From assembly GCA_002423895.1 (NCBI GenBank), contig DIOL01000011.1, positions 44,159 through 94,029 of the forward strand: DNA of 49,871 nt. The letters run 5' to 3'. Below, in pieces: positions 43,162-49,871 of the stretch. The notes beneath the pieces were generated by a model. The model was not told the DNA's origin, ran no database searches, and saw only the letters and a program-made list of their open reading frames with translations. Position 1 is the stretch's first letter. Every line of letters begins with the position of its first letter. The translations under genes were made by a program, and so were the position numbers. Source of the DNA: Bacteroidales bacterium UBA5515 (lineage in GTDB: Bacteria > Bacteroidota > Bacteroidia > Bacteroidales > P3).

Positions 43162-43545
43162 TTACTTAAGCTTTTCAACAAACTTTACTGCATCAACCAC
43201 ATATCTTATATGGCTTGCTTCTCCAATCTTTCCCTTCTGGTCAAAGGCTTCAACACTGAAGTATAATCTTTTTCCTTCAACCTTTTCAAGTGTTGAAAAG
43301 CATTTAACCCTGTCTCCAACTGGAGTTGCCTTTATATGTTTTGCATTTATTTCAATTCCAACTGTAACATTGCCTTGAGGAAGAAAGTCCTGAACGCTTG
43401 AATGTGCAGTGTTTTCCATAAGAGCAATCATTGCCGGAGTTGCAAAAACATCAATAAGTCCTGAACCAAATGCCTTGGCAGTATTGGTGCTGTCAACCAC
43501 AACTTCTTTTTCTCCCTTTATTCCAACAGGAATGTTTATTTCCAT
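43162..43545 (-). CDS. Hotdog-fold thioesterase (FlK-like)
   Basis: This 127-residue protein matches the small FlK-type thioesterase family: GSGLIDVFATPAMIALMENTAH holds the central helix with the catalytic Thr/Glu region, and NVTVGIEINAKHIKATPVGDRVKC is the core strand pair. Members hydrolyse acyl-CoA thioesters; the substrate is unknown. The gene overlaps the 3' end of the HddC-like gene by 10 bases, so it is translated from the same transcript as the heptose genes. A direct metabolic link to heptose activation is not evident. Confidence 0.82.
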   Translation of the reverse strand: MEINIPVGIKGEKEVVVDSTNTAKAFGSGLIDVFATPAMIALMENTAHSSVQDFLPQGNVTVGIEINAKHIKATPVGDRVKCFSTLEKVEGKRLYFSVEAFDQKGKIGEASHIRYVVDAVKFVEKLK

Positions 43546-44240
43546 ATTTCTTTAAAATCTTTTTGTGCTTTATAATAATCTTCAGGTATGCCTATATCAA
43601 TAAAATAACCTTTTGCTGTATAACCGAAAAACTTGCCTTCATTAACTTTCTTTTCCAGATAATCATTTTCAAATGAAAATCTTTTGCCTGGGTTCATTTC
43701 CCTGAATATGTTTCTTTTTACAATATATGCTCCTGCATTAATAAGTCCTTTGCTTATGAATTTCTTTTCACAAAAGGCAGTTATTTTCCTGTCATTTACT
43801 TCAACACTTCCATAACGGTCAAAATTTTTCATTTCCTTAAGAACAAAACTTACTGCAGAGTTGTTTGCTTTGTGAAATTCATAAAACTCCTTAAGGTCAA
43901 AGTCAATAAAAGAATCTCCATTAAGAATTAAAACATCTTCATCTTTTGTTTTCTCAATTGCCAGAGCAATTCCTCCACCAGTTCCAAGTGGAGTTTCTTC
44001 AACGGCATAAGTTATTTCAATTCCTTCAAAACTGTTGCCATAAATCTCCCTTATCAATTCCCAGCGATAGCCAACAGAAAGAACAATATGCTTAATGCCC
44101 TGATTTTTCAGAAAACGTATCAGATAAGTCAGAAATGGTATATTATTAACAGGAGCCAGTGGTTTGGGAATGTCAGCAACAACACTCTTGAGTCTTGTGC
44201 CCTGACCTCCTGCCAGAATTATTGCTTCATTAATATTCAT
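43536..44240 (-). CDS. Sugar-1-phosphate nucleotidyltransferase (HddC-like)
   Basis: This 234-residue nucleotidyltransferase has the N-terminal signature LAGGQGTRLKSVVADIPKPLAPV, with the metal site in LNGDSFIDF and LGTGGGIALA. It resembles D-glycero-alpha-D-manno-heptose 1-phosphate guanylyltransferase (HddC). The adjacent HddA-type kinase, 2 bases upstream, supports that reading, because the two act in the GDP-heptose pathway for surface glycans. Neither GmhA isomerase nor GmhB phosphatase of that pathway is in the window. Another hexose or heptose 1-phosphate remains possible. Confidence 0.8.
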   Translation of the reverse strand: MNINEAIILAGGQGTRLKSVVADIPKPLAPVNNIPFLTYLIRFLKNQGIKHIVLSVGYRWELIREIYGNSFEGIEITYAVEETPLGTGGGIALAIEKTKDEDVLILNGDSFIDFDLKEFYEFHKANNSAVSFVLKEMKNFDRYGSVEVNDRKITAFCEKKFISKGLINAGAYIVKRNIFREMNPGKRFSFENDYLEKKVNEGKFFGYTAKGYFIDIGIPEDYYKAQKDFKEIWK

Positions 44241-44242
44241 TC

Positions 44243-45268
44243 TTATTGGTTCTTCCAGGTTTTTAATCCTGACTTGGTAAATTCAAATCTTCTAACTGTA
44301 CCTCCAAATTTGCTAAGGCTTTCAATAACTTTATATCTTGACTGGTTTGGACAGTAGAAGAAAATATAACCTCCACCACCTGCTCCTGAAATTTTTCCTC
44401 CAATGGCTCCAGCCTTAAGGGCAGAAGCGTAGACATCTTCAAAGAGTTTGGTTGTTATTCCCTTAGCCATCTGTTTTTTATATTCCCAGCCAATGTTAAG
44501 TATGTTTCCAACTTCATCCAGATCATTTCTCAACAGAGCTTCCTTCATCATTATGGCCTGTTCCTTAAGTTTGTGCATTGCTTCAATGCTCTGTTCATTC
44601 TTCTGCTGAACATTCTTCTGTTGCAGTTGAATAATATCTGAAGATTTTCTTGATGTTTCGGTATAGTAAAGAACAATATCTCTTGAAAGTTCATTTATAA
44701 TTTCATCCTTAAGTCTTAAGGGATTTACAATAACCTTTCCTTCTGCAAAGAATTCCATAAAGTTAAATCCTCCAAAGGTTGCAGCATACTGGTCCTGTTT
44801 TCCTCCTGCAAGTTTAAGGTCTTCTCTTTCTATGCTGTAAGCAAGGTTGGCAATGTCATATTCTCCAAGTGGCAATCCCAGCCATTCACTGAATGCTCCC
44901 ACAACTGCCACAACCAGAGTAGATGATGTTCCAAGGCCTGAACCTGCAGGAGCATCAACAAAGGTGTGAATGTCGAATGAAAGTGCTTCAAGTGAATAAT
45001 CTTTAACAATGCGATTGTATATTGATTTTAAAAGGTCAATTTCTCCATTGATTGGAAGCTGCTTTTCGCTTTTATAAGAATATTTCTCCTTCTTGTCCTG
45101 AAGATAAAAATTGATTTCTCCACTTGAGGTTGGAATTATGTCACAATAGGCATAAAGAGATGTTGTTGCATTTAGTATGCATCCTCCATAAATATCGGAA
45201 AAGGGTGAAACATCAGTTCCTCCTCCTGCAAGTCCCAGTCTCAAAGGTGCCTTAGATCTGATTATCAT
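44243..45268 (-). CDS. GHMP-family sugar kinase (HddA-like)
   Basis: This 341-residue GHMP kinase begins with IIRSKAPLRLGLAGGGTDVSPF. It has the ATP-binding loop DAPAGSGLGTSSTLVVAVVGA (about residues 108-128) and the late GGKISGAGGGGYIFFYC motif. This combination is typical of D-glycero-D-manno-heptose 7-phosphate kinase (HddA) and related fucokinase-like enzymes. It lies next to an HddC-like nucleotidyltransferase and a GT9 heptosyltransferase-like gene, which points to heptose activation. It overlaps the GT9 gene by 4 bases. Confidence 0.85.
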   Translation of the reverse strand: MIIRSKAPLRLGLAGGGTDVSPFSDIYGGCILNATTSLYAYCDIIPTSSGEINFYLQDKKEKYSYKSEKQLPINGEIDLLKSIYNRIVKDYSLEALSFDIHTFVDAPAGSGLGTSSTLVVAVVGAFSEWLGLPLGEYDIANLAYSIEREDLKLAGGKQDQYAATFGGFNFMEFFAEGKVIVNPLRLKDEIINELSRDIVLYYTETSRKSSDIIQLQQKNVQQKNEQSIEAMHKLKEQAIMMKEALLRNDLDEVGNILNIGWEYKKQMAKGITTKLFEDVYASALKAGAIGGKISGAGGGGYIFFYCPNQSRYKVIESLSKFGGTVRRFEFTKSGLKTWKNQ

Positions 45269-46170
45269 AATTTATATATTCTTTTAAAAGCTTCCCAAAC
45301 CATTTCCTGAGTTATTGCTTCCACTGCCTTGGCAACGTATGTTGTTTTGAAAAAGGCATCCCACAAATAAGGTGAAACAACCTTTTCCATTATTGAGTAA
45401 TCGTAAATTTCATCTGCACTTGTGCAGGTAAAGATTGCTATTGTTGGTATTTTCAAAGCTAATGCCAGGTGCATTCCCAAAGTATCGCCACAGATAACAC
45501 AGCCACATTTTGCTATGTCTTCCATATATTCCTTAAAGCTGTTTCTCTGTTCAAAGAAAACAACTTCATATCCTTCTTTCTTCAGTCTTTCAGCAAATTC
45601 TTCATAACCGTTCCAGCGTTTTGTTGGCCATCTTTCGCCTGAACGTGCTTCAATTCCAATTAATTTTCTGTCTGGATTTGCTTTTACTCCTTCATAAATA
45701 AGATATTCCTGAGAGGTGAAATTTTCTCCAATCATTTTAAAAAGATGAGCCTGAACACTTAATTTTCCTTCAAACTTCATCCTGTCAGCTTCTTCCTTGG
45801 TGTAATGAGAAATCAAACTCAAATCAAACCAGTGAGCAGAATCTTCAGTATAGGTAATCTTATCAGTTTCCTTATCTCTGTAAGCTCCAGTAAGCTTTTT
45901 GTAATTAAGATCCTTTATTATTTCAATGCTGGCTTTGTCATCATCAAGTGAAAGAACCAGATCGAATGTAATATCCTTAATCTCGTTATTTGTATAAAAG
46001 TCTTCAATGGCAATTACATGCTTCAAACATTTCTGTTCCTTTGGAAGAATGTCAGCATTCATTCTGGAAGTAATCCACCATACGCTGTCTTCTCTGAAAC
46101 AGTGTAAAAGAGTAGTTGTTCTTACAACATCGCCAGTGGCAGCAGTTTTTATGACAAGTATGTTTCTCAT
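45265..46170 (-). CDS. Glycosyltransferase family 9 (heptosyltransferase-like)
   Basis: This 301-residue protein has the GT9 pattern: ILVIKTAATGDVVRTTTLLH at the start, then IGIEARSGERWPTKRWNGYEEFAERL, the YEVVFFE strand, and GDTLGMHLALALKIPTIAIF near the end, the donor-binding region of heptosyltransferases. It probably adds heptose or a related sugar from a nucleotide donor to a lipid-linked acceptor on the inner face of the membrane. The neighbouring HddA/HddC-like genes would supply GDP-heptose. It abuts the GT4 gene with a 1-base overlap. Confidence 0.85.
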   Translation of the reverse strand: MRNILVIKTAATGDVVRTTTLLHCFREDSVWWITSRMNADILPKEQKCLKHVIAIEDFYTNNEIKDITFDLVLSLDDDKASIEIIKDLNYKKLTGAYRDKETDKITYTEDSAHWFDLSLISHYTKEEADRMKFEGKLSVQAHLFKMIGENFTSQEYLIYEGVKANPDRKLIGIEARSGERWPTKRWNGYEEFAERLKKEGYEVVFFEQRNSFKEYMEDIAKCGCVICGDTLGMHLALALKIPTIAIFTCTSADEIYDYSIMEKVVSPYLWDAFFKTTYVAKAVEAITQEMVWEAFKRIYKL

Positions 46171-47309
46171 TAGTTCAATAATTCAGAAAATATGTTTTTT
46201 AAATTCTGATATCCCAGTCCATAAACAAATTTTGAAATGTTTTCAGAATAAGGAACTGTATTCTTGGTTGACAGAACTTTCTCCATTGCAGGAAGGAAAT
46301 TTTCAACTTCATTATTCTTTACAACTATTCCAGTTTCATCATTCTTTACAAGTTCTGAAATACCTCCAACATCGGTTACAACAACTGGAACATTGAATCC
46401 GTAAGCCATCATCAAAATTCCACTTTGTGTGCCAGAATAATAAGGCATTGCAACCATGTCGGCAGCTTTGAAATATGGCTCAATATCTTCATTGTCTATG
46501 AAACTGTTAACCATAATTGTTCTGTCACCAATTCCATTTTCAGAAATCATTTTTTCATATTTCTTGATGTCTTCGTAGCATTCGCCAACAATCAAAAGTG
46601 TTGTATCAGGAGTTTTTTCAAGCAAAAGCTTAAAGCTTTCAATAAGTTTGTCCAGCCCTTTGTAGGGACGAATCATTCCAAAGAAAAGAACAACATTTTC
46701 AGTTTTAATTCCTAAAAATTCTTTTGCACTCTGCTTTGTATACTTGTTTAGGTTATAGCAGTCGTAAATTGAAAGTGTGGTTTCGTAAATAGGAGTGTTT
46801 GGAAAATCAACCTTGATCTGTTTGTTTATGTAGTTTGATTCGCATATGAAACTGTCGGCATATTTAAGGGTATGCTTGCAGAAAAAACGGTCAAACCACC
46901 AGCCTTCATGTGAAGTGTAATTTTCAACAAGGAAACATATTTTGGTTTTTTTCAGTTTCTTCTTCACCAGATATGCTATTGTTCCCAAAGCAGGACCGAA
47001 GAATGGCATCCACCATACAATAATAATCAAATCAGATTTATCTTTCTTGATTTCCCTGTAGGTTTTGTACCATGTGAAAGGATTGATTGAGTTGATTATT
47101 CTCTTTATCTTATCATTATGTTCAAAGGGAATAAGCTTTGAATTGTCAAACTGAGTCTTGCCAGGGAAGAAAATTGAAGGATAAAGAAGTTTGTAAGATA
47201 TGGTGTTTGTGTCATATCCAATTTCGGAAACAGTTTTATGAAGATAAGCCTCAACAAGTGCTTGTCCACCTCTGTATGGATATGCAGGACCAATTATAGT
47301 TATTTTCAT
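46170..47309 (-). CDS. Glycosyltransferase family 4
   Basis: This 379-residue GT-B glycosyltransferase has the N-terminal domain IIGPAYPYRGGQALVEAYLH, a linker, and the C-terminal donor-binding domain with VVLFFGMIRPYKGLDKLIESF, DTTLLIVGECYED and the ADMVAMPYYSGTQSGILMMAYGFNVPVVVTDVG block, where the conserved acidic and serine residues bind the nucleotide sugar. The sugar and acceptor are unknown. It is co-directional and tightly packed with the GT9 gene, so it is probably part of the same glycan assembly unit. Confidence 0.88.
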   Translation of the reverse strand: MKITIIGPAYPYRGGQALVEAYLHKTVSEIGYDTNTISYKLLYPSIFFPGKTQFDNSKLIPFEHNDKIKRIINSINPFTWYKTYREIKKDKSDLIIIVWWMPFFGPALGTIAYLVKKKLKKTKICFLVENYTSHEGWWFDRFFCKHTLKYADSFICESNYINKQIKVDFPNTPIYETTLSIYDCYNLNKYTKQSAKEFLGIKTENVVLFFGMIRPYKGLDKLIESFKLLLEKTPDTTLLIVGECYEDIKKYEKMISENGIGDRTIMVNSFIDNEDIEPYFKAADMVAMPYYSGTQSGILMMAYGFNVPVVVTDVGGISELVKNDETGIVVKNNEVENFLPAMEKVLSTKNTVPYSENISKFVYGLGYQNLKNIFSELLN

Positions 47310-47326
47310 TTCCTTATTTCTTTTAG

Positions 47327-48121
47327 TTAGAGTTTTTTTGCAATAAAGACATAATTCTCAATATTCAAGCTGTCAGGATTTGCCAATGCATAACGTATTA
47401 CTTTTTCTCTGTCAAGACTTTCAATAAATCTGTCTTCAACAATTTCAGTTCCATCTCTTTTAAGAACTGAAGCATAATCCATTCCAAATTCACGTACATG
47501 ATCCTTCTGTCCGAAATGTTTTTCTCTTTCCAAAGGGTCGGTTATGGTTTTATCTTCGTAGGTTGTTTCACGTTTTGGATTAACTGGAGAAAGTAAAATT
47601 GCAAATCCGCCCTTTTTCAACACTCTGTATATTTCGCTTAATGCCTTGTCCAGATTATCTACATGTTCCAATATATGATTGGCCATAACAAAGTCATAGC
47701 TTTCAGTTTCCAAAGGCATATCTTCAACATTCAAATGAACATCAGCCCATGGAGATTCCAAATCGGCAGTGGTATATTTTATGTTTTTCTGATTGCGAAA
47801 ACTTTCAATAAAGCAAAGTTCAGGTGCTATGTGAAGAAATGAAATATCTTTCTTGAAAACATCTGTCTTTTCTTTCAAGTAAAGCCAAAGTAAGCGATGA
47901 CGCTCCAAGGCTAAGCAATTTGGGCAAAGAGCATTTTCCCTTGAATTAACATATCCATAAGGGAGGAACTTCCTATAATGTTTTCCACATACAGAACATT
48001 CAACCTTATTTCCAAGATAAAAAATCTTAATGCTGTTTGTCGCAAAATAAACCACTTTTTGTAAGTATTTACGTGGAATATTTCTAAGGAAGAACTTTAT
48101 TATCCTCTTCATATCATTCAA
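47327..48121 (-). CDS. SAM-dependent methyltransferase with N-terminal zinc ribbon
   Basis: This 264-residue protein has a four-Cys cluster near residues 38-68 (CSVCGKHY and LCPNCLALERHR) that probably binds zinc. A class I methyltransferase fold follows: the usual glycine-rich motif I is replaced by ISFLHIAPELCF, then YTTADLESPWADVHLNVEDMP, the motif IV-like YDFVMANHILEHV and ILSPVNPKRET. Close relatives occur in glycan clusters and may methylate sugars or lipids. It is the most upstream gene of the minus-strand glycan run. The substrate is unknown. ATG 48112 (MKRII) is an alternative start. Confidence 0.8.
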   Translation of the reverse strand: MNDMKRIIKFFLRNIPRKYLQKVVYFATNSIKIFYLGNKVECSVCGKHYRKFLPYGYVNSRENALCPNCLALERHRLLWLYLKEKTDVFKKDISFLHIAPELCFIESFRNQKNIKYTTADLESPWADVHLNVEDMPLETESYDFVMANHILEHVDNLDKALSEIYRVLKKGGFAILLSPVNPKRETTYEDKTITDPLEREKHFGQKDHVREFGMDYASVLKRDGTEIVEDRFIESLDREKVIRYALANPDSLNIENYVFIAKKL

Positions 48122-48174
48122 TTTAATTGCTTTGGTTATAAACTTTTTTATATTTTACCAAACAAAATTATCTG

Positions 48175-48182
48175 CAAAGGTA
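48175..48182 (-). promoter_or_regulatory. -10 element for the glycan gene run
   Basis: On the minus strand TACCTTTG followed by CAG matches TAnnTTTG, 53 bases before the start at 48121. No -33 element is clear. It is divergent from the purE promoter. Confidence 0.42.
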
Positions 48183-48209
48183 ATAAATCTTTAAAAATAT
48201 TCATCAGAT

Positions 48210-48240
48210 TTTGACATTCTTATATAATGTTGTATTTTTG
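48210..48240 (+). promoter_or_regulatory. Promoter of purE
   Basis: TTTG at 48210-48213 and TATTTTTG at 48233-48240 are 19 bases apart, a full match to the Bacteroidota consensus, 36 bases before the ATG. Confidence 0.68.
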
Positions 48241-48276
48241 AAACTCAAAATAATTAATATAAATTAGAGATAGACG

Positions 48277-48780
48277 ATGAAACCAAGAGTAAGTATTATA
48301 ATGGGAAGCACCAGCGATTATTCTGTTATGGAAGCTGCTGCCATATTTTTAGATCAAATGGAAATACCATTTGAAATTAATGCACTTTCAGCTCACCGTA
48401 CTCCAAAAGAAGTTGAAAAGTTTGCTACTGAAGCTCAAGACAGAGGAATTGAAGTTATTATTGCAGGAGCTGGAATGGCTGCTCATTTGCCTGGTGTAAT
48501 TGCAGCAATGACTCCACTTCCTGTTATTGGTGTTCCAATTAAAGCCTCTTTGGATGGACTTGATGCCTTACTTGCCATTGCTCAAATGCCTCCAGGAATA
48601 CCTGTTGCAACAGTTGCCATAAATGGAGCATTAAATGCTGCAATACTTTCTCTTCAAATAATGGCTAATGGAGATTCAGCTCTTAGAGAGAAAATGAAAA
48701 ACTATAAACAGAGCCTAAAAGAAAAAATAGTTAAAGCAAACGATGACCTATCAAAGATATCATTCAAGTACAAAGTATAA
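48277..48780 (+). CDS. purE: N5-carboxyaminoimidazole ribonucleotide mutase
   Basis: This 167-residue class I PurE converts N5-CAIR to CAIR in purine synthesis. The signature elements are IIMGSTSDYSVMEAA (phosphate loop), LSAHRTPKEVEKF with the catalytic His-Arg-Thr loop, IIAGAGMAAHLPGVIAAM and VIGVPIKASLDGLDALLAIAQMPPGIPV. The length is normal. No purK is adjacent, so the N5-CAIR synthetase must be elsewhere. It leads a plus-strand group with a kinase and a dCMP deaminase, all in nucleotide metabolism. Confidence 0.95.
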   Translation: MKPRVSIIMGSTSDYSVMEAAAIFLDQMEIPFEINALSAHRTPKEVEKFATEAQDRGIEVIIAGAGMAAHLPGVIAAMTPLPVIGVPIKASLDGLDALLAIAQMPPGIPVATVAINGALNAAILSLQIMANGDSALREKMKNYKQSLKEKIVKANDDLSKISFKYKV

Positions 48781-48795
48781 ATTTTAAATACTAAG

Positions 48796-49353
48796 ATGAT
48801 AATAATAGGCATAACAGGTACTCTTGGTGCAGGCAAGGGTACCATTGTTGATTTGTTGAAAGAAAAGGGATTCTTACATTATTCAGCAAGAGATTTTATT
48901 GTTGAAACAATTGAAAAAGAAGGATTGGAAGTAAATAGAGATTCCATGACTTTAATAGGTAATCGTTTAAGAGAGGAGCATAGTCCATCATACATTATTG
49001 AAAGCCTTTATCAGAGAGCAAAAATCAGCGGAAAGAACAGCGTGATTGAAAGCGTTAGAAATCCAATGGAAGTTGAATTTCTCAGAAAGAAAGAAGATTT
49101 TCTTCTGATTGCTGTTGATGCAGATATTAAAATAAGATACCAGAGAATAGTTCAAAGAAAAAGTTCAACTGATAATGTAAGCTTTGAAACTTTCAAGCAA
49201 AATGAAGAAAGGGAGATGCAGTCAAATGATGTAAATTCTCAAAATTTAAAATCTTGCATTGATAAGGCAGACATAATTGTTGATAATAGTGGTACAATTG
49301 AAGAATTAAAAGAAAAGATTGAAGATTTATGGAAGAAAATAAACAGGAATTAG
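48796..49353 (+). CDS. P-loop nucleotide kinase-like ATPase
   Basis: This 185-residue protein has the P-loop GTLGAGKGT at residues 7-15 and a small kinase fold: GFLHYSARDFIVETIEKEG, a Q/R-rich lid region (RYQRIVQRKSSTDNVSFETF), and a late ADIIVDNSGTIEELKEKIEDL like dephospho-CoA kinase or nucleotide kinases. It overlaps the dCMP deaminase gene by 25 bases, which favours a deoxynucleotide-related kinase, but this is inference. The classical Walker B is not obvious. Its substrate cannot be fixed from sequence. Confidence 0.75.
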   Translation: MIIIGITGTLGAGKGTIVDLLKEKGFLHYSARDFIVETIEKEGLEVNRDSMTLIGNRLREEHSPSYIIESLYQRAKISGKNSVIESVRNPMEVEFLRKKEDFLLIAVDADIKIRYQRIVQRKSSTDNVSFETFKQNEEREMQSNDVNSQNLKSCIDKADIIVDNSGTIEELKEKIEDLWKKINRN

Positions 49354-49841
49354 GAGAAAACACATACCAGAGACCATCCTGGGACGAATATTTTATGGAG
49401 CTGGCAAATGCTGCTGCAAAAAGAGCCACTTGTGACAGAGGAAGAAGTGGTTGCGTTATTGTTAAGGACAAGCAGTTGCTGGTTACTGGATATGTTGGTT
49501 CTCCAATTGGTTTGCCTCACTGTGATGAGGTTGGACATCTTTTCAAGAAAACTTTTCACGAAGACGGTACCATTACTACACACTGTGTAAGAACAGTTCA
49601 TGCGGAACAGAATGCAATATGCCAGGCTGCACGAAGAGGCATTGCACTTGATGGAGCCACCCTGTATTGCAGAATGACTCCATGTAGAACCTGTGCCATG
49701 TTAATAATCAACTGCGGTATTAAAAGAGTTGTATGTGAAAAGAAATACCATGCAGGTGAAGAATCGGAAGAAATGTTCAAGCAAGCTGGAATTAAATTGG
49801 AATTCTTTTGTGAAGATATTCTTAAATATAGTAATCAATAA
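49329..49841 (+). CDS. dCMP deaminase (ComEB-type)
   Basis: This 170-residue zinc deaminase has RPSWDEYFMELANAAAKRATC at the N-terminus, VHAEQNAIC (zinc His and catalytic Glu) and CRMTPCRTCAMLIINCGI (PCxxC zinc cysteines). This is the deoxycytidylate deaminase pattern, making dUMP for thymidylate synthesis. The conserved RPSWDEYF requires the ATG at 49329, even though this overlaps the kinase gene by 25 bases. The stop codon lies inside the palindrome that ends the window. Confidence 0.92.
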   Translation: MEENKQELGENTYQRPSWDEYFMELANAAAKRATCDRGRSGCVIVKDKQLLVTGYVGSPIGLPHCDEVGHLFKKTFHEDGTITTHCVRTVHAEQNAICQAARRGIALDGATLYCRMTPCRTCAMLIINCGIKRVVCEKKYHAGEESEEMFKQAGIKLEFFCEDILKYSNQ

Positions 49842-49871
49842 GTAGAGACGTGATTAATCACGTCTCTACTT
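49840..49871. repeat. Perfect 32-bp palindrome with GTAGAGACG core
   Basis: AAGTAGAGACGTGATT (49840-49855) is followed at once by its exact reverse complement (49856-49871). It starts on the last bases of the deaminase stop codon and runs to the window edge, so it may extend further. It can form a hairpin and may act as a terminator. The GTAGAGACG...CGTCTCTAC core is familiar from dispersed palindromic elements in bacterial genomes. Confidence 0.85.

Noticed and set aside
41950..48121. Horizontally acquired glycan island
   Set aside because: The genes look somewhat richer in G and C than neighbours, but I could not measure this, and there are no integrase, tRNA or repeat borders to support an island.

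Overview
The window reads as chromosomal DNA of a Bacteroidota organism, probably in or near the Bacteroidales. It is clearly AT-rich. Two large surface proteins end in type IX secretion (T9SS) sorting domains, and several genes encode signal-peptide proteins and outer-membrane barrels that end the signal at a Q just after the hydrophobic core. Many intergenic regions carry the Bacteroidota promoter signature TAnnTTTG, often with TTTG, TTTC or TTG about 19-21 bases upstream. I see no phage, integrase, intact transposase or CRISPR array.

Layout. 1-2030: a three-gene unit (SPFH membrane protein, small PH-like membrane protein, Arc-type mini-regulator) closed by a strong terminator. 2031-10825: housekeeping genes: AGCS amino-acid symporter, lipoprotein, GH25 lysozyme, 2-hydroxyacid dehydrogenase, tRNA-Ser(GGA), an RluA-type protein without its catalytic Asp, a short GldA-like ATPase, type I GAPDH and formate-THF ligase. 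10826-19733: a 2257-residue T9SS adhesin-like protein and, upstream of it on the same strand, a LytS/LytTR-type two-component system. The response regulator of that system is split into receiver and LytTR reading frames at a run of seven A. 19734-20932: 1.2 kb without an intact gene, holding a decayed coding remnant and strong inverted repeats.

20933-25599: an aminotransferase, two DUF1573 proteins, then a small plus-strand cluster of a UDP-diacetamido-sugar acetyltransferase, its dehydrogenase partner and a FemAB/GNAT-like protein. 25600-25938: a convergent intergenic region with five copies of the 11-bp palindrome TAATGSCATTA spaced at exactly 22 bp. 25939-41838: envelope genes: beta-barrel protein, transglutaminase-like protein, CtpA protease, PpiD/SurA-like foldase, a T9SS lamin-tail protein, a tiny PID-CTERM-like protein, and a minus-strand block of two barrels, an unknown exported protein and an M48 protease.

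41950-48121: a minus-strand run of an RNA methyltransferase, a hotdog thioesterase, heptose-nucleotide genes (HddC-like and HddA-like), GT9 and GT4 glycosyltransferases and a methyltransferase, consistent with surface glycan synthesis. 48277-49841: purE, a P-loop kinase and a dCMP deaminase, a nucleotide-metabolism group. The window ends in a perfect 32-bp palindrome.

The observations I rate most worth a second look are the 22-bp-period palindrome array, the split LytTR regulator with its A-rich slip site, the palindrome at the predicted start site of the giant adhesin gene, and the terminal 32-bp palindrome. All functional statements rest on motif reading only; no searches were run.
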